Positions 7,845-16,191 are shown, numbered from the stretch's first letter. The stretch: 64,000 nucleotides of DNA from Bradyrhizobium neotropicale (GCF_001641695.1 NZ_LSEF01000033.1:180456-244455), one strand, 5' to 3'. Notes: generated from the letters alone by a model not told the origin. Numbers and translations: made by a program.

Positions 7845-8645
7845 ATGGCCAAGGATGCGCCCGCGGAGCGGATGAAGCGGAAGGACTATGAGAAGGAGCT
7901 GGGGAAGCTCCAGGTCGAGCTCTGCCATCTCCAGGACTATGTCAGGGAGAACAAGCTCCGGGTCATCGTCCTGTTCGAGGGCCGGGACGCCGCCGGCAAG
8001 GGCGGCACGATCAAGGCGATCACCGAGAAGGTCTCACCGCGCGTGTTTCGCGTGGTCGCGCTGCCGGCGCCGTCGGACCGCGAAAAGACGCAGCTCTTTT
8101 TCCAGCGCTACATGGAGAAGTTTCCAGCGGGCGGCGAGATCGTGATCTTCGACCGGAGCTGGTACAACCGCGCCGGCGTCGAATATGTGATGGGCTTCTG
8201 CACACCCGCCGAGCACGAGCGGTTTCTGAACCTGTGCCCTCAGATGGAAACATACCTCATCGATGGCGGCATCATCCTGATCAAGATCTGGCTCGAGGTC
8301 GGGATGGAGGAGCAGGAACGCCGCTTCAATGCCCGCATCGACGATCCCGTGCGGCAATGGAAATTGAGCCCGATGGATATCGGGTCATATCGACGCTGGT
8401 ACGATTATTCGCGAGCACGCGATCTGATGCTCAAAGCAACGAGCACGGAGGTGGCCCCCTGGTACATCATCCGCTCCGACGACAAGCGCCGGGCGCGGCT
8501 GAACTGCATCGCGCATCTGTTGGGCGCGATCTCCTACAAGCGCATCAAGAAGGACAAGATCAAGCTGCCGAAGCGCTCCAAAAAGGGACGCTACGACGAC
8601 CAGGCCAGCCTGAAGGGGATGAATTTCGTCGCTGAGCGATATTGA
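7845..8645 (+). CDS. ppk2: Polyphosphate kinase 2 family protein
   Basis: 266 residues, matching the usual one-domain PPK2 length. The Walker A region is FEGRDAAGKGGTIKAI (~45-60), the Walker B/lid region FDRSWYNRAGVEYVMGF (~103-119), with the DxRxK-like RARDLMLKATS further on. PPK2 enzymes use polyphosphate to phosphorylate nucleoside di- or monophosphates, or the reverse. The fold is cytosolic. Second gene of the operon behind FixK box 3, suggesting polyphosphate-based nucleotide regeneration when respiration is limited (inference). A strong hairpin follows at 8647-8678. Confidence 0.92.
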   Translation: MAKDAPAERMKRKDYEKELGKLQVELCHLQDYVRENKLRVIVLFEGRDAAGKGGTIKAITEKVSPRVFRVVALPAPSDREKTQLFFQRYMEKFPAGGEIVIFDRSWYNRAGVEYVMGFCTPAEHERFLNLCPQMETYLIDGGIILIKIWLEVGMEEQERRFNARIDDPVRQWKLSPMDIGSYRRWYDYSRARDLMLKATSTEVAPWYIIRSDDKRRARLNCIAHLLGAISYKRIKKDKIKLPKRSKKGRYDDQASLKGMNFVAERY

Positions 8646-8646
8646 G

Positions 8647-8678
8647 CAGACCAGGCCGCTCAATGGCGGCCTGATCTG
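8647..8678. terminator. Bidirectional hairpin between convergent genes
   Basis: CAGACCAGGCCGC and GCGGCCTGATCTG form a 13-bp stem with one mismatch around a 6-nt loop. It lies between the PPK2 stop and the convergent gene at 8687. There is no long T tract, so intrinsic termination may be partial. Confidence 0.65.
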
Positions 8679-8686
8679 TCATCCGC

Positions 8687-9175
8687 TCAATAATTATAGG
8701 GGTATTGCTGCGGGCAGACCCAATTGCCGTAGGTGTCCTGATAGCAGCCGTTGTTATTGTTGTAGTAGCCGTAAGCGCCATAAGCACCCGCTGCTGCGGC
8801 TGCTCCAACGGCGGCGGCACCCCAACCGTAGCCGGGGCGGTATCCGGGATAACCTGCGACCGGCCGGCCTGGATAGCCGGCGATCGGACGACCTGGCCGA
8901 CCTGCGACGGGATAGCGGCCGGGACGGCCGGCGATCGGATGACTCGGACGCGGACCTCCGGCGACGCGATAACCGCCGTGGACACGGCCAGCATGAACCG
9001 CGCCGCCACGGAAGCCACCATGAAAACCACCTGCGCGCATCCCACCGCCATGGAAGCCACCGCCACCGCGGAAGCCTCCACCGCCGCCACCGCGGCGAGC
9101 TAAAGCCTCGTCGGGAACAAGGCTGATGGTGAGAAGAGTGAAGACCGCAAGAGCAGCAAGAAGATAACGAAGCAT
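8687..9175 (-). CDS. Glycine-rich secreted protein
   Basis: 162 residues. A signal peptide (MLRYLLAALAVFTLLTISLV, cut near EALA) is followed by a Gly/His/Arg-rich region (GGGGGFRGGGGFHGGG), repeated (V/I)AGxPGR units and a Tyr/Asn-rich tail with two cysteines (NGCYQDTYGNWVCPQQ). GGAGGGAG seven bases upstream fixes the ATG at 9175. Short secreted proteins of this composition are common in Bradyrhizobium; no function is established. FixK box 4 is ~115 bp upstream. Confidence 0.75.
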   Translation of the reverse strand: MLRYLLAALAVFTLLTISLVPDEALARRGGGGGGFRGGGGFHGGGMRAGGFHGGFRGGAVHAGRVHGGYRVAGGPRPSHPIAGRPGRYPVAGRPGRPIAGYPGRPVAGYPGYRPGYGWGAAAVGAAAAAGAYGAYGYYNNNNGCYQDTYGNWVCPQQYPYNY

Positions 9176-9283
9176 GGCATCTCCCTCCATTGATCAGGGT
9201 GCCGTCACTCGCTCTTCGGTGATGCCGCCGCACGACTGCGATTGGCACCCGAGGATAACGTCGGGTGTCTATCGCGTTCAAGC

Positions 9284-9297
9284 TTGACTTAAATCAA
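9284..9297. promoter_or_regulatory. FixK/FNR box 4
   Basis: TTGACTTAAATCAA has outer TTGA/TCAA bases intact and one inner mismatch (C for T). It is ~115 bp upstream of the glycine-rich secreted protein start at 9175. Confidence 0.65.
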
Positions 9298-9339
9298 CAA
9301 GACGGAGGCCTTTTGAGCCGTGCCCTTGCAGCGCGCAGG

Positions 9340-9369
9340 TGAACGGGCCACGCCCGCGTGGCCCGTTCA
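9340..9369. terminator. Hairpin terminator after the gene at 9377-9811
   Basis: TGAACGGGCCACGC and GCGTGGCCCGTTCA are perfect 14-base complements separated by CC; in RNA a 12-bp stem with a small loop is likely. It begins 8 bases after the stop of the minus-strand gene ending at 9377. No T run. Confidence 0.7.
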
Positions 9370-9376
9370 ATGCGCT

Positions 9377-9811
9377 CTACTTCAGGCGGATCGTGACGCC
9401 ACCGACCGCAGCCGACACTTCCGCGCCGACCCTCGGACCGCTGAGCTGCAGGATCACGCCGTTGGCATTTTGCAGTTGAACGGCTCCGGCGCCTGCCGCG
9501 ACGGCGCCGCCTGCCCCGCCCACCGCGTAGGAGCCTTCGATAGATTGCGGTCCTCTCAGATTGAGCGCCCGGCCGACAAACTTCGAGGTCGAGGCCCCGA
9601 CCGTGAAGCCGACGCTCATGCCGGACACGGTGAAGGGGTATTTCTTGCCTCGGAACAGCAGCACGCCCTCGCCACCACCGACGCCAACGATGAAGCCGCC
9701 CTTGGTGAAGACGACGGCAACCTGGCCGGTCTCGGCACGCGACGGCGTGCTGAACCCGGCGACGGCTGCGAGCGAGGCAACCAGGACGGCACCGATGGCA
9801 AATTTCCTCAT
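9377..9811 (-). CDS. Secreted SYLF/DUF1134-like protein
   Basis: 144 residues with a signal peptide (MRKFAIGAVLVASLAAVAGF, cut near SRA-E). The mature part contains GGFIVGVGGGEGVLLFRGK, SGMSVGFTVGAS, EGSYAVGGAGG and VILQLSGPRVGAEVSAAVG. This spacing resembles DUF1134/EipA and SYLF lipid-binding proteins (a GEG-L motif, a G-S-GF/D-G segment, then GSA/GSY-GG). The match is by pattern only. AAGGAGA precedes the ATG at 9811. FixK box 5 is ~125 bp upstream; a strong hairpin follows the stop, so it is probably monocistronic. Confidence 0.6.
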   Translation of the reverse strand: MRKFAIGAVLVASLAAVAGFSTPSRAETGQVAVVFTKGGFIVGVGGGEGVLLFRGKKYPFTVSGMSVGFTVGASTSKFVGRALNLRGPQSIEGSYAVGGAGGAVAAGAGAVQLQNANGVILQLSGPRVGAEVSAAVGGVTIRLK

Positions 9812-9929
9812 GACGGACTTTCTCCTTTGGTTAGAGCGGCGGCTTATTGAGCGAGGATCACCGCGAAAGCGCGCTTGGACATGCGGCACTCTCGATCCCT
9901 TGATCGTGGGTTGGATGCCGGCAGCTCCG

Positions 9930-9943
9930 TTGATCCAAGTCAA
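9930..9943. promoter_or_regulatory. FixK/FNR box 5
   Basis: TTGATCCAAGTCAA: the left half-site is perfect and the right has one mismatch. It is ~125 bp upstream of the SYLF/DUF1134-like gene start at 9811. Confidence 0.65.
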
Positions 9944-10007
9944 CGGGCGCCTATTCTGGTGGCGCCGACGATCACCGCGATGCCCATCGTATCGCAGCAC
10001 ACCGTCG

Positions 10008-11711
10008 TCAGGACCTCCTCTGAGCCGTATCGGGTTGCTCCCCTCCGAGAACACTGTCGAGCGATCGCAGCCATTGGCCGCTGTCCGTCTTCTCCGCCAG
10101 CCCTACGGCGCGCAGCAGGTCGCGCAACTGCGCATGCGCGCCGACGATGCAGAACGTGACCTGACGGGAGGCAAGCTCATCATGGAGGTCATGCAGCATG
10201 CGCGCGCCGGCGAGGTCGATATAGGGCGAGGCGGAGAGGTCGCAGGCCACCAGCCGGATACCGGGCGATCTCCTGAGCGCGACCAGCACCGTGTCCAGGA
10301 TCGTCTCGGCATTGATGTAGAGCAGCGAGGCTTCGGGGCGAAACGCGATGACACCGACCAGCGGCTCGATGCCCTCATGCCTCGCGCTGTCCGAATAGCG
10401 GCCGCTCTCGGGCAAGCGGCCGAGGAACGCGACGTTCGGCCGGGAGGCGCGCGCCAGGAGCAGGAAGATCGATGCGATCGATGCCAGCAGCACGCCCTGG
10501 AGGATGCCGAGCAGCAGCACCGACGCCAGCGCAATCGCCGCCGCGGTGAAGTCGATCCGGCTGACCTGCCACATCCGCAAGAGCGCGCGCACATCCACCA
10601 GCCTGTAGACTGCGGCGAAGACGATGGCCGCGAGCACGGCCTTGGGCAGGTTGGTCAACAGCCCCGTGAAGAATAAAAGGCACAGCCCGAGCGTCACCGA
10701 GCAGATCACCAGCGCCAACGGCGTCCGCGCACCGGCGTTGTCGTTGACGGCCGATTGCGACAGGCCGCCGGCGACGGGGTAGCCATGGCCGAAGGCGGCG
10801 GCGAGGTTCGCAGCCCCCAGCCCCAAGAACTCCTGCCGGACGTCGAGCGCGTAGCCGTGCTTGGCGGCGAAGCTGCGCGCCGCCGAGACGCCTTCGATGT
10901 AGGCCAGCAGCACGCATCCGGCGGCGAGCGGAAAGAGATCGTCGAATTCCAGCAGCCCAAATGTCGGCATCCCCAGCGCCGGCAATCCTTCCGGTATCTT
11001 GCCGGTGACGGGCACACCGAGCGAGGGAAAGCCGAGGAGCGTTGCCACCACAATCGCCAGCGCCACAATGGTGATCCCGACCGGCTTTCCCGGCAGGAGG
11101 CGCTCGCCAAGCAGGAGCAGCAGCAGCGCGACCGCACCAATCGTCAGCACGAGCGGGTCGATATGCCCGAGCTGCCCTGCGAGCTTGATCGCGCGATCGA
11201 AGAAATTGTGGCCGCCGCCGGCGACGCCCAGGAGGCTCGGCAACTGGCTCATGATGATGGTGAGCCCGGCACCGGCCTTGAAGCCGACCAATATGCTGTC
11301 GCTGACGAGGCGCACGAGCACGCTTAGCTTGAACAGCCAGGCGATGAAACACAGCACCGCCACCGCGAACGCAGCCAAGCTCGCGATCTGCGCATAGCGG
11401 ACCGTATCTCCGCCGGCCAGCGCGCCGACGGTCCCGGCGATCATCAAGGAGATCGCCGAGGTCGGGCCGATCGCAAGCTGCCGCGATGCCCCGAGCAGGG
11501 CATAGCCGATGCCGCCGAGCATGTAGCCGTACACGCCGACCTGCGGCGGCAGGCCGGCGAGCGCGGCATAGGCGAGCGAGACCGGGATGGCGTAAGCGGC
11601 GAGCGTGATGCCAGCGACCGCATCGGAGGGCAGCCACTCGCGCCGGTAGCCGGGGAGCCAGCCGGATGGCGGAAAGAACCGCGTCCACCCGGGCTCGGAC
11701 GGCGTACTCAT
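10008..11711 (-). CDS. SulP-family anion transporter with STAS domain
   Basis: 567 residues. The membrane part (~20-420) has the SulP signatures DAVAGITLAAYAIPVSLAYA near the N-terminus, IGPTSAISLMIAG, and the repeated inverted segments ending in GVLLASIASIF. A cytoplasmic STAS domain occupies ~440-550 (VACDLSASPYIDLAGARMLHDL, VTFCIVGAH). SulP proteins carry sulfate, bicarbonate, dicarboxylates or other anions; the substrate cannot be read from sequence. FixK box 6 lies ~142 bp upstream, shared with the divergent hydrolase gene. Confidence 0.88.
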   Translation of the reverse strand: MSTPSEPGWTRFFPPSGWLPGYRREWLPSDAVAGITLAAYAIPVSLAYAALAGLPPQVGVYGYMLGGIGYALLGASRQLAIGPTSAISLMIAGTVGALAGGDTVRYAQIASLAAFAVAVLCFIAWLFKLSVLVRLVSDSILVGFKAGAGLTIIMSQLPSLLGVAGGGHNFFDRAIKLAGQLGHIDPLVLTIGAVALLLLLLGERLLPGKPVGITIVALAIVVATLLGFPSLGVPVTGKIPEGLPALGMPTFGLLEFDDLFPLAAGCVLLAYIEGVSAARSFAAKHGYALDVRQEFLGLGAANLAAAFGHGYPVAGGLSQSAVNDNAGARTPLALVICSVTLGLCLLFFTGLLTNLPKAVLAAIVFAAVYRLVDVRALLRMWQVSRIDFTAAAIALASVLLLGILQGVLLASIASIFLLLARASRPNVAFLGRLPESGRYSDSARHEGIEPLVGVIAFRPEASLLYINAETILDTVLVALRRSPGIRLVACDLSASPYIDLAGARMLHDLHDELASRQVTFCIVGAHAQLRDLLRAVGLAEKTDSGQWLRSLDSVLGGEQPDTAQRRS

Positions 11712-11846
11712 TGCGACTCCTCGCGCGGGACCGCACGGTGTAGCAACGCGACAATCAAGGCAAGGATTGAAATGCTCGTGTTGGCGATGCGGGGCTGTCG
11801 CAGATTTTGCATGTGCTCATAGGCGGCGCCTCGCCACCGGCGATGC

Positions 11847-11860
11847 TTGATCTGGATCAA
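11847..11860. promoter_or_regulatory. FixK/FNR box 6 (divergent)
   Basis: TTGATCTGGATCAA is a perfect pair of half-sites, almost equidistant (~141 bp) from the SulP start at 11711 and the hydrolase start at 11994. Confidence 0.8.
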
Positions 11861-11993
11861 GTAATCTACGCCTCCCGCAAATCATATCGGCGCAAAGCGC
11901 CGGGGGAATTGCGACCATGGGCACCATCAGGCGGACCCTCTCCACCGCAGCGGAGATTTTCCTGTCACAGTTCACGGCTCGAGGGAGATCGCG

Positions 11994-12881
11994 ATGCGCG
12001 CGCCGCTAACGGCAATCCTCCGGTCACTGGCAACCGCCATTCTGCTTATTGCCGCTCTCGCTGCGCCGGCGCGCGCCGATGAGAATATCCGCATTCAGGA
12101 AGAGATCTGGGCCCTGCCCTTGCCACTGCCGATGTTCGCCTATCTGGTGCGCCCGGTCGGCGACGGCCCCTTCCCGCTCGTGATCATGAACCACGGCGTC
12201 TCGATGAATCCGACCGACCGCAGCTTCTTTCCGCTGGTCGAATTCCGCGACGCCGCCAAATGGTTCGCAAAGCGCGGCTATCTCGTGGTGGCGCCGGTCG
12301 GCACGGGCTATGGCGCGGCCGCCATCGACATTCCCGAGCGCGCAATCTATGGGCCGTTCTTCTCCAAGGTCGGCAAGTGCACCAATCCCAACTTCCACGA
12401 CGCAGGCCTTGCGGTCGCGCAGGTCGATCTCTGGATCATCGATTACATGACCGCAGAGAAGCGGATCATCCCGAAGGACGTGATCGTGGTCGGACAGTCA
12501 GCCGGCGGCTGGGCCTCGATCGCATTGTCGAGCGTGAACCCGCCGCAGGTGAAGGCCATCATCACCTTTGCCGCCGGCCGCGGGGGCCGGGTCGGCGGCA
12601 AGCCGAACAACAACTGCGCACCCGACAAGCTTGTCGAAGCAACCGCGGATTTCGGCCGCACCTCGCGCGTCCCGATGCTGTGGATCTACATCGAGAACGA
12701 CACGTTTTTCGGTCCCGATCTGTCGCAGCGCATGCATGCGGCTTTCACCGCCGCCGGCGGCCGCGCCGAGTACCACCTGATGCCGCCGTTCGGCAACGAC
12801 GGCCATTTCTTCATCGGCTCGCCGGATGCGATCCCGCTCTGGTCACCGCTGGTGACGAAATTTCTTGATGCGCAGAAATAG
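11994..12881 (+). CDS. Secreted alpha/beta hydrolase (dienelactone hydrolase-like)
   Basis: 295 residues with a signal peptide (cut near PARA-DE). The fold elements are visible: oxyanion region VIMNHGVSMN, nucleophile elbow VVGQSAGGWASIA (Ser ~170), acid region IYIENDTFFGPD, and catalytic His in GNDGHFF. Probably an esterase or peptidase-like hydrolase in the periplasm; substrate unknown. GAGGGAGATCGCG precedes the ATG. The IalB-family gene follows 23 bp downstream. Confidence 0.82.
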   Translation: MRAPLTAILRSLATAILLIAALAAPARADENIRIQEEIWALPLPLPMFAYLVRPVGDGPFPLVIMNHGVSMNPTDRSFFPLVEFRDAAKWFAKRGYLVVAPVGTGYGAAAIDIPERAIYGPFFSKVGKCTNPNFHDAGLAVAQVDLWIIDYMTAEKRIIPKDVIVVGQSAGGWASIALSSVNPPQVKAIITFAAGRGGRVGGKPNNNCAPDKLVEATADFGRTSRVPMLWIYIENDTFFGPDLSQRMHAAFTAAGGRAEYHLMPPFGNDGHFFIGSPDAIPLWSPLVTKFLDAQK

Positions 12882-12904
12882 AGCCCGACTTCGGAGGCGC
12901 AACC

Positions 12905-13489
12905 ATGCCAAGCACCCGTGATTGTCTCGGAGGCCTTCTGGTCCTCGCAATTGCCGCTGTCGCAGCATCTCCCGGTACTGCCGCGCAAAAGGCCGCACAA
13001 GCCAATAAATCGGCCGAGGTCGCAACGCGCGGCCAGCGCGAGGCCAAGGACATCACCTACGGCGATTGGCAAAAACTCTGCTTCAAGGCCGGCGGCGCGC
13101 CGACGCTGTGTCGGACGTCGATCACCGGCAAGTTTCCGACTGGCCAGACGGCCGTGCGCGTGGACCTGATCGAGCGCGAGGATGCGCCAACGGCGCGGCT
13201 GCAATTGTTCCTGCCTGTCGGCATGTACCTGCAACAGCCGGCCAAGCTGACCGTCGATCAAGGGCAGTCCCATCGGGTGCCTTATACTTGGTGCGCCACC
13301 AACGCCTGCATTGCGGCGGACGTCGCTGATCCAAAGGTCATCAAGGAGATGGAATCCGGGAAGACGCTGGCCCTCGAGGTCGTCGATTCCAATCTGCTCG
13401 CCCTGACGACGTCGATCCCCCTGTCGCAGTTTGCGTCCGTCCACAAGGGCGCGCCGGCGAAGACGCTGGAGCAATATGTCGATGAATGA
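12905..13489 (+). CDS. Invasion-associated locus B (IalB) family protein
   Basis: 194 residues with a signal peptide (MPSTRDCLGGLLVLAIAAVA). The mature region follows the IalB family: YGDWQKLCFKAGGAPTLCRT near its start, RLQLFLPVGMYLQQPAKLTVD, then the conserved Cys pair in YTWCATNACIAAD. Periplasmic; the family was named from Bartonella but is widespread in Rhizobiales, with no enzymatic function shown. GGAGGCGCAACC precedes the ATG; probably co-transcribed with the upstream hydrolase. Confidence 0.88.
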   Translation: MPSTRDCLGGLLVLAIAAVAASPGTAAQKAAQANKSAEVATRGQREAKDITYGDWQKLCFKAGGAPTLCRTSITGKFPTGQTAVRVDLIEREDAPTARLQLFLPVGMYLQQPAKLTVDQGQSHRVPYTWCATNACIAADVADPKVIKEMESGKTLALEVVDSNLLALTTSIPLSQFASVHKGAPAKTLEQYVDE

Positions 13490-13504
13490 ACGACCCTTGC
13501 AGCG

Positions 13505-13873
13505 CTACATGACGCCTGCGCGCTCGACTGACTCGATCAGCGACTGTGCTGTGAATGGCTTGACCAGGTAGGCGATACAGCCGGATGCAATTGCCGCGGC
13601 TCGGTTTGCCGTGCTGTCATTGCCGGTGACGTAGATGACCGGCGCGGTGACGCCTGCATCCGTCAGCTTTTTCCGCAAATCGAGGCCCGAGCTTCCGTCC
13701 AGATTGATATCAAGCACGATGCAGATCGCCTTCTCGAAGTTGGCGTGATCGAGCAGAGCGCCCGGGGAGTCGAACAGAGTGGTCGCGAAACCGTGCTCGC
13801 GCAGCAGCCTGTTCATGCTGGTCCGCATGGACGGATCGTCATCGACGATGAAAACGGATTCACGCGTCGGCAA
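13505..13873 (-). CDS. Single-domain response regulator (CheY/FixJ receiver type)
   Basis: About 122 residues forming only a receiver domain: acidic pair VFIVDDDPSM, phosphoacceptor in CIVLDINLDGSSG, Thr in VIYVTGND, Lys in YLVKPFT. No output domain. The start is taken as TTG at 13873 (GGAAGG upstream); a longer open frame extends to 13936 without receiver homology. It lies downstream of, and on the same strand as, a full FixJ-type regulator. A TGTCC-N4-GG palindrome-like site lies ~150 bp upstream. No kinase adjoins it. Confidence 0.85.
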   Translation of the reverse strand: MPTRESVFIVDDDPSMRTSMNRLLREHGFATTLFDSPGALLDHANFEKAICIVLDINLDGSSGLDLRKKLTDAGVTAPVIYVTGNDSTANRAAAIASGCIAYLVKPFTAQSLIESVERAGVM

Positions 13874-14019
13874 GACTGTTGGCCTTCCCGAAAGATGAGC
13901 GAAACTGCAAGCCGGTGACCGCAGTGGAATACGCAATACCCGTGTCCTGCTTTCATCGACAAAATATCTGTCACAGCATTGCGCACAGCGCGCGGTGCAC
14001 TGTCAACACGCTTTCATAT

Positions 14020-14033
14020 TGTCCCTTGGGGAA
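14020..14033. promoter_or_regulatory. TGTCC-CTTG-GGGAA motif, possible operator
   Basis: ATTGTCCCTTGGGGA lies between the two response-regulator genes. Its core resembles, in the same orientation, the perfect palindrome TGTCCCTTAGGACA at 14854-14867. It may be a binding site for one of the adjacent regulators (inference). Confidence 0.35.
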
Positions 14034-14070
14034 GTGACATCACGGAAACTGCATCGCAACGACGAAGCAA

Positions 14071-14727
14071 TTAACGGCCGTTCGTATCGAGCATTCCGAG
14101 CCGCTCCGCGATCGAAACAAGCTCCGCGAGTGAATGAACCTGCATCTTTTCCATCACCTGATGGCGGTGCGCTTTTACAGTGCGCTCGGTCGTTCCGAGT
14201 TCATGCGCGATCTGCTTGTTGATTCTACCGCGCACGATGAGATCGAACACCTGCCGCTCGCGCTGCGTCAGCGTGGCGAGGTGACCGCGGAACGATTCGA
14301 GCCTGCCGCGCTGCGCGCGCGCCGCATGCTGGCGCGCCAGCGCGCGCTCGATCGCATCGATCAACTGCTCCGAGGAGATCGGCTTGGTCAGGAAATCCTC
14401 GGCGCCGGCCTTGATCGCCCGCACGGTGGTCGGCGTGTCGGCGTGTCCGGTCAGGAAGATGATCGGCAGGGTCGAGCCCGATTCAATCAGACGGCTCTGC
14501 AGGTCGGGACCGCTGAGTCCCGGTATCCGCACGTCGAGCAGGATGCATCCCGGCTGCTCGTCGTCAGGAGCGGCATCCAGCAGGTCCTGCGCTGACGCGT
14601 AGGTCGCAACGTCATAGCCGGCGAGCTTCAGCCGGCGCTCGATCGCCGTCCGAAAGGAGTCGTCGTCGTCGACCACGTGAACGAGGCCTAGCGCGCTTCG
14701 CCTCCCGCCGGATCCACCGAGAACCAT
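14071..14727 (-). CDS. FixJ/NarL-type response regulator
   Basis: 218 residues. The receiver (~12-130) has VHVVDDDDSF, phospho-Asp in CILLDVRIPGLSG, IIFLTGHADTPTTVRAIKAGAEDFLTKP split over the expected positions, then a LuxR-type HTH (LTQRERQVFDLIVRG, KQIAHELGTTERTVKAHRHQV). The sequence style is very close to FixJ/TodT regulators. ATG at 14727 is preferred over a TTG 45 bases upstream. No kinase gene adjoins it; the kinase at 3.1-5.0 kb is a candidate partner (inference). Divergent from the FixK-like gene across a 280-bp region with a TGTCC/GGACA palindrome. Confidence 0.9.
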   Translation of the reverse strand: MVLGGSGGRRSALGLVHVVDDDDSFRTAIERRLKLAGYDVATYASAQDLLDAAPDDEQPGCILLDVRIPGLSGPDLQSRLIESGSTLPIIFLTGHADTPTTVRAIKAGAEDFLTKPISSEQLIDAIERALARQHAARAQRGRLESFRGHLATLTQRERQVFDLIVRGRINKQIAHELGTTERTVKAHRHQVMEKMQVHSLAELVSIAERLGMLDTNGR

Positions 14728-14853
14728 CGAAGTCTCACTCTGAAAATACTTGCAAGATAATCCGACAATCAAGACGTCTGCTTAGCAATGGCCTGCATTC
14801 CGGCATAGGTAACCTTCTCATTTCGCGCAACAAACGCCCGAAGGAACGTCCGC

Positions 14854-14885
14854 TGTCCCTTAGGACAATGAACCTTGGGACAATG
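14854..14885. promoter_or_regulatory. Palindrome TGTCC-CTTA-GGACA plus direct repeat
   Basis: TGTCCCTTAGGACA (14854-14867) is a palindrome with 5-bp arms. CTTAGGACAATG (14859-14870) repeats as CTTGGGACAATG (14874-14885) 15 bp later. It sits in the divergent region of the FixJ-like (14727) and FixK-like (15007) genes, so it is a candidate operator for one or both. Confidence 0.45.
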
Positions 14886-15006
14886 GATGAGAATACCGCC
14901 TTAGTCGTAAATCGCCTCCGGCGGGAGTGGGAAGGCGCGGCGCATTCCCAGCTGTGAGAATTTTTCGTCTGACGGACCAATTCGGCGGTGAGCTGAGGAG
15001 TTGGCT

Positions 15007-15690
15007 ATGTTCGTACGCATCACAACGGATTCCACACCGCGCCCCAATTCGCTTCGTGATCTCGGCATGACCAGCGATTCAAATACGCTCGTCAGTTTAA
15101 GCGAATTTTCCTACAAGAAAGGCAGCGAGATCTACGGCGAGAAGGAGCCCGCCGAGTATATCTACCAGGTCAGGTCCGGCGCGGTACGCAGCTACAAGCT
15201 GCTATCGGACGGCCGCAGGCAGATCGGCGCATTTCACCTCGTCGGCGACATCTTCGGACTCGAGAACGGCGGCGAGCACCGCTTCACGACGGAGGCGATC
15301 GTCGATACCACGGTGCGCCTGGTCAGGCGGCAAAGCCTCGAGCTGGTGGCGGAGAGCGATGCCATGGTCGCCAGGAACCTGCTCAGCATGACCACGACCA
15401 ATCTCCAGCACGCCGAGGATCACATGCTGCTGCTCGGCCGCAAGACCTCGCTGGAGCGGGTTGCGGCCTTCCTGCTCGAGATGGACAAGCGGCTGACCGC
15501 GGCCGGGGTCATAGCGCTGCCGATGTCGCGGCGCGACATCGCAGACTATCTCGGCCTGACGCTGGAGACTGTCTCGCGCGCCCTGTCACGGCTGCACGAA
15601 CTCGGCATCCTCGGCTTCGTCGGCAATACCCAGCGCCAGATCGTGCTCTTGGACCGGCGCCAGCTCGCGAGCCTCGACCTGCAGCCTTGA
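15007..15690 (+). CDS. FixK/FNR-like transcriptional regulator (Crp/Fnr family)
   Basis: 227 residues. The cNMP-binding-like beta-roll (~25-140) contains GEKEPAEYIYQVRSGAVRSY and FHLVGDIFGLENG. A dimerisation helix follows, then the HTH SRRDIADYLGLTLETVSRALSRL. The recognition helix carries E--SR, the FNR/FixK contact pattern for TTGAT-N4-ATCAA. The protein has no cysteine, so it cannot hold the FNR Fe-S cluster and lacks the redox Cys of B. diazoefficiens FixK2; control is probably transcriptional. ATG at 15007 is placed 7 bases after AGGAG. It is the best local candidate to act at the ten FixK boxes (inference). Confidence 0.88.
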   Translation: MFVRITTDSTPRPNSLRDLGMTSDSNTLVSLSEFSYKKGSEIYGEKEPAEYIYQVRSGAVRSYKLLSDGRRQIGAFHLVGDIFGLENGGEHRFTTEAIVDTTVRLVRRQSLELVAESDAMVARNLLSMTTTNLQHAEDHMLLLGRKTSLERVAAFLLEMDKRLTAAGVIALPMSRRDIADYLGLTLETVSRALSRLHELGILGFVGNTQRQIVLLDRRQLASLDLQP

Positions 15691-15714
15691 ACAAGTGAGT
15701 CACGGTTGGTTGCA

Positions 15715-16191
15715 TCAGGTCGAGGATGATCTGGTGCCCGGCGGTTCGGCCAGCCCCAGGTGCTCGAGTGTCTTGCGCAGGACCTCGAACAGGATGGCAG
15801 CCGACCAGCCGAACAGCAGCACACCATTCATCGCAGTCAGCGGGCCGATGAGCCGCCATTGGCGCACCGGTACGATATCGCCGTAGCCGAGGGTGGTGTA
15901 GTTGACGAAGGCAAAATAGAGCAGATCACTCCCGGGCTCGGCGGCGTCGATGATGGCGTACGTCGAGGCCCACACCAGGATTTCCAGCGTGTGCGCGACC
16001 TTCAACACCGCGGCAGTTGCGACCATCACGCCCATCAGGTGCAATCTGGGTCGTGCGGTTTTCTGCAGGCCGGCGCTGCGAGCGATCCAGACGGCAACGA
16101 CCGTCACCAGCGCGTGGATCCCGATATTGATCACACTGACCAGCGTACCGACAAGGAACTGAAGCAGCATAAGGGCTGGCCTGAACTTCAA
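15715..16191 (-). CDS. Two-TM potassium-channel-like protein
   Basis: 158 residues with several hydrophobic helices. The ion-channel (Ion_trans_2) pore loop is FAFVNYTTLGYGDIVPV, where TLGYGD is a K+-selectivity-filter-like motif. The outer helix follows as AMNGVLLFGWSAAILFEVL. The TTG start overlaps the stop of the preceding 58-codon gene as TTGA, indicating translational coupling; an ATG at 16170 is the alternative. No regulatory RCK domain is present. Part of the phasin operon by position. Confidence 0.8.
   Translation of the reverse strand: MKFRPALMLLQFLVGTLVSVINIGIHALVTVVAVWIARSAGLQKTARPRLHLMGVMVATAAVLKVAHTLEILVWASTYAIIDAAEPGSDLLYFAFVNYTTLGYGDIVPVRQWRLIGPLTAMNGVLLFGWSAAILFEVLRKTLEHLGLAEPPGTRSSST

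Noticed and set aside
14842..14870. GGAAC near the regulator genes as an EcfG general-stress promoter
   Set aside because: No matching CGTT at 16-17 bp downstream.
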